From contig JAGFBZ010002258.1 of the NCBI GenBank assembly GCA_018398805.1, positions 124,001 to 188,000 of the forward strand: a DNA stretch of 64,000 nt, written 5' to 3'. Within the stretch, counting starts at the first letter, position 1; each line of letters starts with the position of its first letter. Under the pieces are notes generated by a model that searched no databases, was not told the origin of the DNA, and saw nothing but the letters and a program-made list of their open reading frames with translations. This document shows, piece by piece, positions 36,841 through 50,900 of the stretch. The stretch comes from Hirundichthys speculiger (taxonomy: Eukaryota; Chordata; Actinopteri; Beloniformes; Exocoetidae). A program made the position numbers and the translations under genes.

Positions 36841-39800
36841 CAGGACTCTTTAGTGGAGCGGGAACTGGGGAACTACTGGGACTCTTTACCAGAGCAGGAA
36901 CTAGGGGACTACTGGAGCGGGAACTGGGGAACTACTGGGGCTCTTTCCTAAAGCAGGAACTGGGGAACTAGCGGGGCTCTTTACTGGAGCGGGAACTCGG
37001 GAACTAGCGGGGTTCTTTACTGGAGCGGGAACTGGGGAACTACTGGGACTCTTTACCAGAGCAGGAACTAGGGAACTACTGGAGCGGGAACTGGGGAACT
37101 AGCGGGGCTCTTTACTGGAGCGGGAACTGGGGAACTACTGGGACTCTTTACCAGAGCAGGAACTAGGGAACTACTGGAGCGGGAACTGGGGAACTACTGG
37201 GACTCTTTACCAGAGCAGGAACTAGAGAACTACTGGAGCGGGAACTGGGGAACTACTGGGGCTCTTTCCTGGAGCAGGAACTGGGGAACTAGCGGGGCTC
37301 TTTACTGGAGCAGGAACTGGGGAACTAGCGGGGCTCTTTACTGGAGCGGGAACTGGGGAACTAGCGGGGCTCTTTACTTGAGTGGGAACGGGAACTGGGG
37401 AACTAGCGGGGTTCTTTACTGGAGCAGGAACTGGGAAACTAGCGGGACTCTTTACTGGAGCAGGAACTGGGGAACTAGCGAGGCTCTTTACTGGAGCAGG
37501 AATTGGGGAACTACTGGAGCAGGAACTGGGGAACTACTGGGGCTCTTCACTGGAGTGGGAACTGCTGGGGCTATTCGCCGGATCAGGAACTGGGGAACTA
37601 ACAGGGCTCTTTACTGGAGCGGGAACTGGGGAACTGCTGGAGCGGGAACTGTGGAACTACTGGAGTGGGAACTGGATGAACTAGCGGGGCTCTTTACTGG
37701 AGCGGGAACTGGGGAACTAGCAGGGCTCTTTACTGGAATGGGAACTGGGGAACTACTGGAACGGAAACTAGCGGGTGCTCCTTACTGGAGCAGGAACTGG
37801 GGAACTAGTGGGGCTCTTCACTGGAGTTGGAACTGGGGAACTGCTGGGGCTCTTCACCGGATCAGGAACTGGGAAACTAGCGGGTCTCTTTATCGGAGCG
37901 GGAACTGGGAACTACTGGAGCAGGAACTGGGGAACTACTGGGGCTCTTCAATGGAGCAAGAACTAGGGAACTACTGGGACTCTTTACTGAAGCAGGAACT
38001 GGGGAACTAGCTTGGCTCTTTACTGGAGCAGGAACTGTGGAACTGCTGGGGCTCTTCACCGGATCAGGAACTGGGGAACTACTGGGGCTCTTTACTGGAG
38101 CGGGAACTGGGGAACTACTGGGACTTTCTACTGGAGCAGGAACTGGGGATTTACTCTTTACTGGAGCAGGAACTGGGGAACTACCGGGACTCTATACCGG
38201 AGCAGTAACTGGGGAACTACTGGGGCTCTTCACTGGATCAGGGACTGGGGAACTACTGGGGCTCTTTACTGGAGCAGGACTGGGGAACTACTTGGACTCT
38301 CTACTGGAGCAGGAACTGGGGAACTAGCATGGCTCTTTACTGGAGCAGGAACTGGGGAACTACTGGGGCTCTTTACTGGAGCAGGAACTGGGGAACTACT
38401 GAGGCTCTTTACCTGAGCAGGAACTGGGGAACTACTGGGACTTTTTACCAGAGCAGGAACTGGGGAACTACTGGGGCTCTTCACCGGAGCAGGAACTGGG
38501 GAACTACTGAGGCTCTTTACCGGAGTGGGAACTGGGGAACTACTGGGGCTCTTTACTGGAGCAGGAACTGGGGAACTACTGGAGCAGGAACTGGAGGAAT
38601 TAGTGGGGCTTTTTACTGGAGCAGGAACTGGGTAACTACTGGGGTTCCTTACTGGAGCAGGAACTGGGGAACTACTGGGGCTCTTTACCGGAGCATGAAC
38701 TGCTTTACTTGAGCAGGAACTGGGGAACTACCGGGACTCTATACCGGAGCAGGAACTGGGGAACTACTGGGACTCTATACCGGATCAGGAACTGGGGAAC
38801 TGCTGGGGCTCTTTACTGGAGCAGGAACTGGGGAACTACCGGAGAAGGAACTGGGGAAACTACTGGGGGGGGGAAAACTGGGGACTTTTACGGAGCAGGA
38901 ACTGGGGAACTACTGGGGCTCTTTACTGGAGCAGGAACTGGGGAACTAGGGGGCTCTTACCGGAGCAGGAACTGGGGAAATACTGGGGCTCTCTACTGGA
39001 GCAGGAACTGGGGAACTACTGGGGCTCTTTACTGGAGCAGGAACTGGGGAACTACTGGGGACTGGGAACTACTGGGGCTACCGACTTGAGCAGGAAATGG
39101 AACTGGGGAAACTACTGGGGACTCTTTGGGGAAACTACTTCTACTGGAGCAGGAACTGGGGAACTACTGGGGCTCTTTACTGGAGCAGGAACTGGGGAAC
39201 TACTGGGGGAACTCTACTGGGGACTGGAGCAGGAACTGGGGAACTACCGGGACTCTATACCAGAGCAGGAACTGGGGAACTACTGGGGCTCTTACCGGAG
39301 CAGGAACTGGGGAACTACTGGGACTCTTACCAGGAGCAGGAACTGGGGGGGAACTACTGGGGCTCTTTACCGGAGCAGGAACTGGGGAACTACTGGGGCT
39401 CTATACTAGAGCAGGAACTGGGGAACTACTGGGACTCTATACTGGAGCAGGAACTGGGGAACTACCGGGACTCTATACCAGAGCAGGAACTGGGGAACTA
39501 CTGGGGGGCTTTAAACAGGAATGGAGCTGGGGAACTGGGGAACTACCGGAGAAGGAACTGGGGAACTACTGGAGCAGGAACTGGGGAACTACTGGAGGGA
39601 ACTCTTTTTACTGGAGGGAACTGGGGAACTACTGGGACTCTCTACCGGAGCAGGAACTGGGGAACTACTGGGGCTCTTTACTGGAGCAGGAACTGGGGAA
39701 CTACTGGGGCTCTTTACCGGAGCAGGAACTGGGGAACTACTGGGACTCTCTACTGGAGCAGGAACTGGGGAACTACTGGGGCTCTTCACTGGAGCAGGAA

Positions 39801-42800
39801 CTGGGGAACTACTGGGGCTCTTTACTGGAGCGGGAACTGGGGAACTACTGGAGCGGGAACTGGGGGAACTACTGGGGCTCTTTACTGGAGCAGGAACTGG
39901 GGAACTACTGGGGCTCTTTACCGGAGCAGGAACTGGGGAACTATGGAAACTGGGGAACTACTGGGGCTCTTTACCGGAGCAGGAACTGGGGAACTACTGG
40001 GGCTCTTTACTGGAGCAGGAACTGGGGAACTACTGGGGCTCTTACTGGAGCAGGAACTGGGGAACTACTGGGGCTCTTTACCGGAGCAGGAACTGGGGAA
40101 CTACTGGGACTCTCTCTACTGGAGCAGGAACTGGGGAACTACTGGAGCGGGAACTGGGGAACTAGCCAGGCTCTTTACTGGAGGGGAACTGGGTAACTAC
40201 TGGGGTCTTACTGGAGCAGGAAACTGGGGAACTACTGGGGCTCTTTACTGGAGCAGAGGAACTGGGGAACTGGGGCTCTTAGAGAGGAAACTGGGGAACT
40301 ACTGGGGTCTACCGGAGCAGGAACTGGGGAACTCTAGCGGGAAACTGGGACTGGGGCTCTTTACTGAGCAGGAACATGGACTGGGGAAACTATGGGGCTC
40401 TTCTTTCACCGGAGCAGGAACTGGGGAACTACTGGGGCTCTTACTGGAGCAGGAACTGGGGAACTACTGGGGCTCTTACTGGAACTGGGGAAACTGGGAA
40501 CTGGACTGGGGCTGGGGGGAAACTGGGGCTCTTAAGCTGGGGAACTACTGGGGCTCTTTACGGAGCAGGAAACTGGGGAACTGGGGGGGAACTGGGGGGG
40601 GGAACTACTGGGAGGGGAACGGGGAGGGGGAAGGAAACTGGGGAAACTGGGCAGGAGCAGGAACTGGGGGGGGAAACTTTACTGGAGGGAACGGGGAACT
40701 ACTGGGGCTCTTTACTGGACCAGGAACTGGGGAACTGCTGGGGCTCTTTACTGGACCAGGAACTGGGGAACTACCAGAGAAGGAACTGGGGAACTACTGG
40801 AGCAGGAACTGGGGAACTACTGGGACTCTTTCTGGAGCAGGAAAATGGGGAACTACTGGGGCTCTTTAGGAAGGAAATGGGGAAACTACTGGGCTCTTTA
40901 CCGGAGCAGGAACTGGGGAACTACTGGGGGGGACTGGGGAAATGGGGATCTACTGGAGCAGGAACTGGGGAACTGGGGGGAAGGGGGGAACTACTGGGGC
41001 TCTTTACTTGGAGGGACAGGAACTGGGGGAACTACTGGGGCTCTTCACCGGAGCAGAAACTGGGGAACTACTGGGGCTCTTTACTGGAGCAGGAACTGGG
41101 GAACTACTGGGGCTCTTTACCGGAGCAGGAACTGGGGAACTACTGGGGCTCTTTACTGGAGCAGGGGGGGAAGGGAACTGGGGAAGCTACTGGGAGCGGG
41201 GAACTGGGGGGGAACTACTGGGGCTTCTTTACTGGAGCAGGAAACTGGGGAACTGACTGGGGCTTTACACAGGAGCAGGAACTGGGGAACTACTGGGGCT
41301 CTTCACTGGAGCAGGAACTGGGGAATACTGGGGACTACTGGGGAACTTTACGGAGCAGGAACTGGGGAACTAACAGGGCTCGGCTGGGGGGGGAACTGGG
41401 TAAACTGGGGTCTTACTGGAGCAGGAACTGGGGAACTACGGGGCTCTTTACCGGAGCGTGAACTGCTTAGGAGCAGGAACTGGGGAACTACTGGGACTTT
41501 TACCGGGAGCAGGAACTGGGGAAATACTGGGCTCTTACGGAATCAGGAACTGGGGAAACTACTGGGGCTCTTACTGGAGTGGAACTGGGGAACTACTGGA
41601 GCAGGAACTGGGGGGAACTACGGGGGGAAACTAACTGGGGCAGGAGCGGAACTGGGGGAACTACTGGGGCTCTTACGGAGAGGAACTGGGGAACTACGGG
41701 GTCTTTACCGGGAGTGGGGAACTGGGGAACTACTGGGGCTCTTACCGGAGCAAAACTGGGGAAACTACTGGGATCTTTACCAGGACTGGGGAATACTGGG
41801 GCTTGGAACTACTGGAGCAGGAACTGGGGAACTAATGGCGCTGGGGAAGGGAACTGCTGGGGGGCAAATGGGCAGGGGGTCTTACTGGAGCGGGCAACTG
41901 GGGGGGAGCTGAATGCTTTCCTTGGAGCAGGAACTGGGGAACCACTGGGGCTCTTTACTTGAGCAGGAAATGGGGAACTACTGGGGTCTTTTCCGGAGCA
42001 GGAAACTGGGGAAACTACTGGGGCTCTTTACTTGAGCAGGAATGGGGAACTACTGGGGTCTTTACGAGCAGGAACTGGGGAACTACTGGGGCTCTTACTG
42101 GAAGCTGGGAACTACTGGGGAACTGGGGAACTAACTGGGGCTCTTTACTTGAGCAGCTGACTATGGAGCAGGAACTGGGGAAACTACTGGGGCTCTTTAC
42201 CGGAGCAGGAACTGGGGGAACTACTGGGGCTCTTACCAGGAGCAGGAAACTGGGGAACTACTGGGGCTCTTCACCGGAGCAGGAACTGGGGAACTACTGG
42301 GGCTCTTTACCGGAGTGGGAACTGGAGAACTACTGGGGTTCTTTACTGGAGCAGGAACTGGGGAACTACTGGAGCGGGAACTGGGGGAACTAGCAGAGCT
42401 CTTTACTGGAGCGGCAACTGGGTAACTACTGGGGTTCCTTACTGGAGCAGGAACTGGGGAACTACTGGGGCTCTTTACCAGAGCATGAAGTGCTTTCCTT
42501 GAGCAGGAACTGGGGAACCACTGGGGCTCTTTACTGGAGCAGGAACTGGGGAACTACTGGGGCTCTTTACTGAGCGGGAAACTGGGGGAACTACTGGGGC
42601 TCTTACTTGACAGGAACTGGGGAAACTACTGGGCTCTTTACTGGGGAGGGGGGGAAACTGGGGAACTGGGGCTCTTTACTGGCAGAACTGGGGAACTACT
42701 GGAGGGAGAACTGGGGAGGGGCTCTTTACTGGAGCAGGAACTGGGGAACTACTGGAGCTGGCAGGCTGGGGAAACTACTGGGGCTCTTTACTTGGAGGAA

Positions 42801-44260
42801 CTGGGGAATACTGGGGCTCTTCACTGGAGCAGGAACTGGGGAAATCTGGGGCTCTTACTGGAGCGGAGGGGGGGGGAACTGGGGAACTACTGGGGCTCTT
42901 TACTGGAGCAGGAACTGGGGAACTACCGGGGCTCTTACTGGAGCAGGAACTGGGGAACTACTGGGGGAACTGGGGAACTACTGGGGCTCTTTACTGGAGC
43001 AGGAACTGGGGAACTACTGGGGCTCTTTACTTGAGCAGGAACTGAGGAACTACTGGAGCGAGAACTGGGAACTACTGGGGCTCTTTACTGGAGCAGGAAC
43101 TGGGGAACTAGCAGGGCTCTTTACTGGAGCAGGAACTGGGGAACTACCAGGACTCTATACCGGAGCAGGAACTGGGGAACTACTGGGGCTCTTTACTTGA
43201 GCTGGAACTGGGGAACTACTGGGACTCTTTACTGGATCAGGAACTGGGGAACTACTGGGGCTCTTTACTGGAGCGAGAACTGGGGAACTACTGGGGCTCG
43301 AAGCAGGACTGGGGAACTACTGGGAGCAGGGGAAACTGGGGAACTTGGGCTCTTTATTGAGCGGAACTGAGGAATGGAGGGGGAACTACTGGGGCTCTTT
43401 CCTGAGCAGGAAACTGGGAACTACTGGGGGGCTCTATCAGCGGAACTTGGGCTACGGGAGTGGGGAACTACTGGGACTCTTTACCGGAGCAGAAACTTGG
43501 GGAACTACTGGGGCTCTATACCGAAGCAGGAGCTGGGGAACTATGGGCTCTTGGGAGCCGGGGCTGGGGGAACTGGGCTCTATACCAGAACTGGGAACTA
43601 CGGGGCTCTATGCAAAGGGGAACTGGGACTCAGCGGAACTGGGGAACTACTGGGGCTCTACCGGAGCAGGAAACTGGGGAACTACTGGGGCTCTACCGAA
43701 GCTGGGGAACCTGGGAGCAGGAACTGGGGAACTACTGGGGCTCTATACCGAAGCAGGAACTGGGGAACTACTGGGACTCTTACCGGAGCAGGAACTGGGG
43801 AACTACTGGGGCTCTATACCGAAGCAGGAGCTGGGGAACTACTGGGGCTCTTTACCGGAGCAGGAACTGGGGAACTACTGGGGCTCTATACCGAAGCAGG
43901 AACTGGGGAACTGGGACTCTTTACGGGCAGAAAACTGGGAACTACTGGGCTCTATAACGAAGCAGGAACTGGGGAACTACTGGGCTCTATACGGAAGCAA
44001 CTGGGGAATACTGGGGCTCTTACCGGAGCAGGAATGGGGAACTACCGAAGCAGGAGGGGGAAAACTACTGGGGCTCTTTAGCGGAGCCAGGAAGGGGACT
44101 GGGGAAACTGGGGAAACTACTGGGGCTCTATACCGAAGCAGGAAACTGGGGAACTGGGGACTATGGGAGCAGGAACTGGGGAACTACTGGGGCTCTATAC
44201 CGAAGCAGGAGCTGGGGAACTACTGGGTCTCTCTACCGGAGCAGGAACTGGGGAACTGCT
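36841..44260. repeat. Minisatellite array 6, G-rich 36-bp unit
   Basis: Roughly 200 copies of a 36-bp unit made of gagcaggaactggggaacta and ctggggctctttactg, with gagcgg, agcgggg and tgggact variants. Three GGGG runs per unit on the + strand. Units are regular up to about 40150 and again after about 43700; between these points many single-base and short indels occur, mostly in G runs. Open frames such as SRNWGTTGALYW are repeat artefacts. Confidence 0.96.
40196..43700. repeat. Eroded block of array 6
   Basis: Within this block units vary from under 20 to over 50 bases, with expanded GGGG to GGGGGGGG runs and dropped bases (for example ggggggaactgggggggggaac near 40585). The flanking parts of the same array are clean. 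Either a truly degraded zone or poor long-read consensus in G-rich repeats. Confidence 0.7.
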
Positions 44261-44480
44261 GTCCATTATGGTCGTTTCCTCCCACAGAGCTGCTGGTGTC
44301 TCTTTGTTGTCATCTTACTGGAACTAGTTCACCTGGTAATGAGACCAGTTTAAGGAAAAACGTAGTAAAAGCGGATTAAAAGGGACGTGAGTGTTGTTTT
44401 CCCAGGAAGCCAGATGTAGGTGTATCTGAGCGTGCGTTTCCTGGCCGCCAGAGAGGGGAGGGTCTGTCAGCTGACTGGTT
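44261..44480. other. Spacer before CpG-rich region
   Basis: Unique sequence without recognisable coding content. Confidence 0.6.
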
Positions 44481-44890
44481 TTATTGTGAACGGTCTGGGC
44501 GGAAGTGCTGGTTCTGCTGCCGGTGGAAGGCGCTAACTGGTCCGGACCTGCGGCGGCGGAGGACGGCCGGATGAGCGGATTTAACGGAGAGATCTACCAC
44601 GGATCGCTCTGCTGCACGCAGGATTGAACATCACCTGATCTCCATCGTGTCTCCGCGAACCCGCGTGCGGCGTGCAGCCTCCGCGCGCAGCCTCCGCGCG
44701 CGTCCTGCATCCCGATAACGGGCTGGTGGCGCAGACATCCGAGTCTTCCTCGTCCTTCCTCACACAGGTAACCACAATGTGGCGACTCCGCGCTCTGGTC
44801 GCCTCTCTGATCCGCTCGTGCACATCCATCTCGGCTTTTTTTTTTCTTCTGAGCAGCGGCGTGCACGCGCAGAGCCAGGCTCGTGTTGTG
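44480..44890 (+). promoter_or_regulatory. CpG-rich region, candidate promoter of the downstream gene
   Basis: The only obviously CpG-dense stretch in the window (gacctgcggcggcggaggac, ccgcgcgcagcctccgcgcg). It stands between two arrays and upstream, on the same strand, of the lrrc24-like gene. This is the expected position for a promoter with a non-coding first exon. Assignment is by composition and position only. Confidence 0.45.
44560..44767 (+). other. Possible non-coding first exon of the lrrc24-like gene
   Basis: CpG-rich sequence ending in tcctcacacag followed by gtaacc at 44768, a fair splice donor. The next acceptor that fits is at 58141, 26 bases before the lrrc24-like start codon. 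That would place array 7 inside a 13.4-kb first intron. The 5' end is not defined by the sequence. Confidence 0.3.
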
Positions 44891-44929
44891 GGCCTGCAGC
44901 CCCTCATCTCTGACTGCAGAAACCTCTGA
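44777..44929 (+). CDS. Small open frame with signal-peptide-like start, unknown
   Basis: Fifty codons from ATG: a basic start MWRLR, a hydrophobic stretch SISAFFFLLSSGVHA and a plausible signal-peptidase site before QSQARVV, then a TGA. The poly-T run at 44837-44846 encodes the Phe residues. It lies in the CpG-rich region just past the possible splice donor. It could be the secretion-signal exon of an unrecognised gene, an upstream frame, or chance. No homologue recognised. Confidence 0.25.
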   Translation: MWRLRALVASLIRSCTSISAFFFLLSSGVHAQSQARVVGLQPLISDCRNL

Positions 44930-44999
44930 CCCCCCCCCCATCCTGCTGTCCTGAACATCCGCCTGTGAGGGGCGTCCTGGTGGGGGGAGGAGGGAGCTG

Positions 45000-47900
45000 C
45001 CCAGGTGTCCACGCTGCCCAGGTGTCCACCCTCAGCTGTTGTCCACCCTCAGCTGTTGTCCACCTCCAGCATCTGTCCACCTCCAACTGTTGTCCACCTC
45101 CAGCATCTGTCTATCCACCTCCAGCATCTGTCTATCCACCTCCACTATCTGTCCACCTCCAGCATCTGTCTATCCACCTCCAGCATCTGTCCACCTCCAG
45201 CTGTTGTCCACCTCCAGCATCTGTTGTCCACCTCCAGCATCTGTCCACCTCCAGCTGTTGTCCACCTCCAGCATCTGTCTTCCACCTCCAGCATCTGTCC
45301 CACCTCCATCTGTCCACCTCCAGCATCCATCCACTGTTCTATCCACCCTCTCCACTCTGTCCACCTCCAGCTGTTGTCCACCTCCAGCTGTTGTCCACCT
45401 CCAGCATCTGTCCATCTCCAGCTGTTGTCTACCTCCAGCATCTGTCTATCCACCTCCAGCATCTGTCCACCTCCAGCTGTTGTCCACCTCCAGCATCTGT
45501 CTATCCACCTCCAGCATCTGTCCACCTCCAGCATCTGTCTATCCACCTCCACTATCTGTCCACCTCCAGCAGTTGTCCACCTCCAGCATCTGTCTATCCA
45601 CCGCCAGCATCTGTCCACCTCCAGCTGTTGTCCACCTCCAGCATCTGTCCATCTCCAGCTGTTGTCTACCTCCAGCATCTGTCTATCCACCTCCAGCATC
45701 TGTCCACCTCCAGCATCTGTCCACCTCCAGCATCTCCAGCATCTGTCCACCTCCAGCATCTGTCCATCCAGCTGTCCAGCTGTCCTGTCCACCTCCAGCA
45801 TCTGTCTATCCACCTCCAGCAACCCTCCAGCTGTTGTCCACCTCCAGCATGCTGTCCACCTCCAGCATCTGTCTATCCACCTCCAGCATCTGTCCACCTC
45901 CAGCTGTTGTCCACCTCCAGCATCTGTCTATCCACCTCCAGCATCCCACCTTTTGTCCAGCTGTCCACCTCCAGCTCTTGTCCACCTCCAGCATCTGTCC
46001 ACCTCCAGCTGTGTCCACCTCCAGCATCTGTCATCTCCAGCTGTTGCCACCTCCAGCATCTGTCTATCCACCTCCAGCACTGTCCACCTTCCAGCTGTTG
46101 TCCACCTCCAGCATCTGTTATCCACCTCCATTATCTGTCCCCCTCCAGCTGTTGTCCACCTCCAGCATTCCACCTCCAGTGTTGTCCACCTCCAGCATCT
46201 GTCTCCCACCTCCACCTCCATCTCTGTCCACCTCCAGCATCTTGTCCACCTCCACCTAGCATCTGTCCACCTCCAGCTGTTGTCCACCCTCCAGCATCTG
46301 TCTATCCACCTCCACCATCTTGTCCCACCTCCATCATCTGCTGTTGTCCACCTCCAGCATCTGTCTATCCACCTCCACTATCTGTCCACCTCCAGCTGTT
46401 GTCCACCTCCAGCATCTGTCTATCCACTCCAGCATCTGTCTCCACCTCCACCTCCAGCATCTGTCCCCTCACATCTGTCCACCTCCAGCATGTTGTCCAC
46501 CTCCAGCATCTGTCTATCCACCTCCAGCATCTGTCCACCTCCAGCACCTCTGTCATCCACCTCCAGCATTGTCCACCTCCAGCTGTTGTCCCCCTCCATC
46601 TCCAGCATCTGTCTCCATCACTCCAGTCAATCTGTCCACCTCCAGCTGTTTGTCCACCTCCAGCATCTGTCCACCCCATCTCCAGCATCTGTCCACCTCC
46701 AGCATCTGTCTATCCACCTCCAGCATCTGTCCACCTCCAGCATCTGTCTAGTCTACCTCCACCTCCACTCCATCTGTCCACCTCCAGCATCTTTGTCCAC
46801 CTCCAGCTGTTGTCCACCTCCACATCTGTTATCCACCTCCAGCATCTGTCTATCCAATCTGTCCAGCATCTGTCCATATCCTCCACTTGTCCACCCCAGC
46901 ATCGTCTATCCACCTCCGCATCTGTCCACCTCCAGCTGTTGTCCACCTCCAGTCCATCTCTATCCACCTCCAGCATCTGTCCCCCACCCAGCATCTGTCC
47001 ACCTCCAGCATCTGTCTATCCACCTCCAGCATCTGTCCACCTCCAGCTGTTGTCCACCTCCAGCATCTGTCTATCCACCTCCACATCTTTCCACCTCCAG
47101 CTGTTGTCCACCTCCAGCAATCTGTCATCCCCAGCATCTGTCCACCTCCAGCATCTGTCCACCTCCAGCATCTGTCCACCTCCAGCATCTGTCTATCCAC
47201 CTCCAGCTCCATCTATCTGTCTATCCCTCCACATCTGTCCCACCTCCAGCTGTTGTCCACCTCCAGCATCTGTCTATCCATCTCCAGCATCTGTCCAATC
47301 CCAGCCTCCAGCATCTGTCTATCCATCCCCTCCAGCATCTCCACCTCCAGCTGTTGTCCACCTCCAGCATCTGTCCATCCATCCATCTCTCCAGCATTTG
47401 TCCAGCTGTTGTCCACCTCCAGCATCTGTCTATCCATCTCCAGCATCTGTCCACCTCCAGCTGTTGTCCACCTCCAGCATCTGTCTATCCACCTCCAGCA
47501 TCTGTCCACCTCCAGCTGTTGTCCACCTCCAGCATCTGTCTATCCATCTCCAGCATCTGTCCACCTCCAGCTGTTGTCCACCTCCAGCATCTGTCTATCC
47601 ACCTCCAGCATCTGTCCACCTCCAGCTGTTGTCCACCTCCAGCATCTGTCTATCCACCTCCAGCATCTGTCCACCTCCAGCTGTTGTCCACCTCCAGCAT
47701 CTGTCCACCTCCAGCTGTTGTCCACCTCCAGCATCTGTCTATCCACCTCCAGCATCTGTCCACCTCCAGCTGTTGTCCACCTCCAGCATCTGTCCACCTC
47801 CAGCTGTTGTCCACCTCCAGCATCTGTCTATCCACCTCCAGCATCTATAACTGTCCACCTCCAGTCCACCTGTCACCTCCACCTGCATCTGCTCCCCTCC

Positions 47901-50900
47901 CAGCTGTTGTCCACCTCCAGCATCTGTCTATCCAGCCTCCAGCATCTGTCCACCTCCAGCTGTTGTCCACCTGTCCATCCTCCCAGCTCTTTCCACCTCC
48001 ACATCTGCATCTGTCTATCCACCTCCAGCATCTGTCCACCTCCAGCTCTGTTGTCCACCCTCCAGCCTCCAGCATCTGTCCACCTCCAGCTGTTGTCCAC
48101 CAGCACTGTCCACCTCCAGCTTCTCTCCACCTCCAGCATCTGTCCACCTCCAGCTGTTGTCAACCTCCAGCATCTGTCTATCCACCTCCACTATCTGTCC
48201 ACCTCCAGCTGTTGTCCACCTCCAGCATCTATCTATCCATCTCCAGCATCTGTCCACCTCCACCATCTGTCTATCCACCTCCAGCATCTGTCTATCCACC
48301 TCCAGCATTTGTCCACCTCCAGCTGTTGTCCACCTCCAGCATCTGTCTATCCATCTCCAGTCACCTCCAGCTGTTGTCCACCTCCAGCATCTGTCTATCC
48401 ATCTCCAGCATCTGTCCACCTCCAGCTGTTGTCTAACCTCCAGCATCTGTCTATCCACCTCCAGCATCTGTCCACCTCCAGCTGTCATCCAGCTGTCCAC
48501 CTCCATCCACCTCCAGCATTGTTATCCACCTCCAGCTCTCCAGTCCACCTCCACTCTGTCATCCACCTCCAGCATGTTGTCCACCTCCAGCTTTTTCCAG
48601 CATCTGTCTATCCATCTCCAGCATCTGTCCACCTCCAGCATGTCCACCTGTCCACCCCAGCATTGTCTATCCATCCTCCAGCATCTGTCCACCTCCAGCT
48701 GTTGTCCACCTCCAGCATCTGTCTATCCACCTCCAGCATCTGTCCACCTCCAGCTGTTGTCCACCTCCAGCATCTGTCTATCCACCTCCAGCATCTGTCC
48801 ACCTCCAGCTGTTGTCCACCTCCAGCATCTGTCTATCCACCTCCAGCATCTGTCCACCTCCAGCTGTTGTCCACCTCCAGCATCCATCTCCATCATCTGT
48901 CTATCCACCTCCACTATCTGTCCACCTCCAGCTGTTGTCCACCTCCAGCATCTCATCTGTCCACCTCCACTTCCACTCCAGCATCTGTCCCCTCCAGCCT
49001 GTGTCCACCTCCAGCATCTGTCCACCCCCAGCTGTTGTCCACCTCCAGCATCTGTTCCCTATCCACCTCCAGCATCTGTCCACCTCCATCTCCAGCCACT
49101 CCAGCATCTGTCCACCTCCAGCTGTGTCCACCTCCAGCAATCTGTCTATCCACCACCTCCAGCATCTGTCCACCTCCAGCTGTTGTCCACCTCCAGCATC
49201 CAGCATCTGTCTATCCATCCTCCAGCATCTGTCCACCTCCAGCATGTTGCTCCACCTCCAGCTGTTGTCCATCCATCTGCATCCTCCATCCAACCTCCAG
49301 CATCTGTCCACCTCCAGCTGTTGTCCACCTCCAGCATCTGTCTATCCACCTCCAGCACCTCCAGCTGTTGTCCACCTCCGCATCTGTCTCCACCTCCAGC
49401 ATCTTGTCCACCTTCAGCCACCTGCCAGCATGTCCACCTCCAGCATCTGTCCACCAGTCCACCTCCAGCATCTGTCCATCCCTCCACCTCCAGGGTCCAC
49501 CTCCAGCTGTTGTCCACCTCCAGCATCTGTCTATCCACCTCCAGCATCTGTCCACCTCCAGCTGTTGTCCACCTCCAGCATCTGTCTATCCACCTCCAGC
49601 ATCCACCTCCAGTGTCCACCTCCAGCTCTGTCTGTCCACGCAGCATCTGTCTATCCCCTCCAGCATCTGTCCACCTCCAGCTGTTGTCCACCTCCAGCAT
49701 CTGTCTATCCACCTCCAGCACCTCTGTTGTCCCTCCAGCATGTTGTCCACCTCCAGCATTGTCTCCACCTCCAGCACCTCTGTCTATCCACCTCCAGCAT
49801 CTGTCCACCTCCAGCTGTTGTCCACCTCCACATCTCCAGCATCTGTCTATCCACCTCCAGTCATCTGTTTGTTCCCACCTCCCACCTCCAGCATTTGTCT
49901 GTTTGTCCACCTCCAGCTGTTGTCCACCTCTGCATCTCTATCCACTCCACCTGTCCACCTCCAGCTGTTGTCCACCTCCAGCATCTGTCTATCCACCTCC
50001 AGCATCTGTCCACCTCCAGCTATTGTCCAGTCCACCTCCAGCATCTGTCTATCCACCTCATCGGTTGTCCACCTCCAGCTGTTGTCCACCTCCAGCATCT
50101 GTCCACCTCCAGCCATTGTCCACCTCCAGCATTTGTCCACGCTCCAGCCTCCAGCTCCACCTCCAGTTTGTCTCCGTCCACCTCCACATCCAGCATCTGT
50201 CCATCCACCTCCAGCTGTTGTCCACCTCCAGCATCTGTCTATCCACCTCCAGCATCTGTCCACCTCCAGCATCTGTCTATCCACCTCCAGCTGTTGTCCA
50301 CCTCCAGCATCTGTCTATCCACCTCCAGCATCTGTCTCTCTGTCACCTCCAGCATCTGTCTATCCACCTCCAGCATTGTCCACCTCCAGCCACTCCAGTC
50401 CCATCCACCTCCAGCATCTGTCCACCTCCAGCATCTGTCCACCTCCAGCATCTGTCCCACCTCCAGCATCTGTCTATCCACCTCCAGCTGTCCACCTGTC
50501 CACCTCCAGCATCTGTCCTACCTCCAGCTGTTTGTCCACCTCCAGCATCTGTCTATCCACCTCCAGCACCTCCAGCATCTGTCTATCCACCTCCAGCTGT
50601 TGTCCACCTCCAGCATCTGTCTCTCCACCTCCAGCATCTGTCTATCCACCTCCAGCATCTGTCCACCTCCAGCTGTTGTCCACCTCCAGCATCTGTCTCT
50701 CCACCTCCAGCATCTGTCTATCCACCTCCATCCAGCCTGTGTTGTCCACCTCCAGCATCTGTCTATCCACCTCCAGCTATCTGTCCACCTCCAGCATCTG
50801 TGTCCACCTCCAGCATCTGTCTCCACCTCCAGCATCTGTCTGCACCTCCATCCACCTCCAGCCTCCAGCTCTCCAGCTCTGTCCAGCTGTCCACCTCCAG

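Noticed and set aside
36841..44260. Repeat protein genes (SRNWGTTGALYW-type frames) in array 6
   Set aside because: A 36-bp unit without stops gives these automatically. Frames switch at every indel, which a real gene would not tolerate.
44581..45012. Minus-strand 143-codon frame in the CpG-rich region
   Set aside because: High GC content produces long frames by chance. No motif, and the donor and context fit the + strand better.
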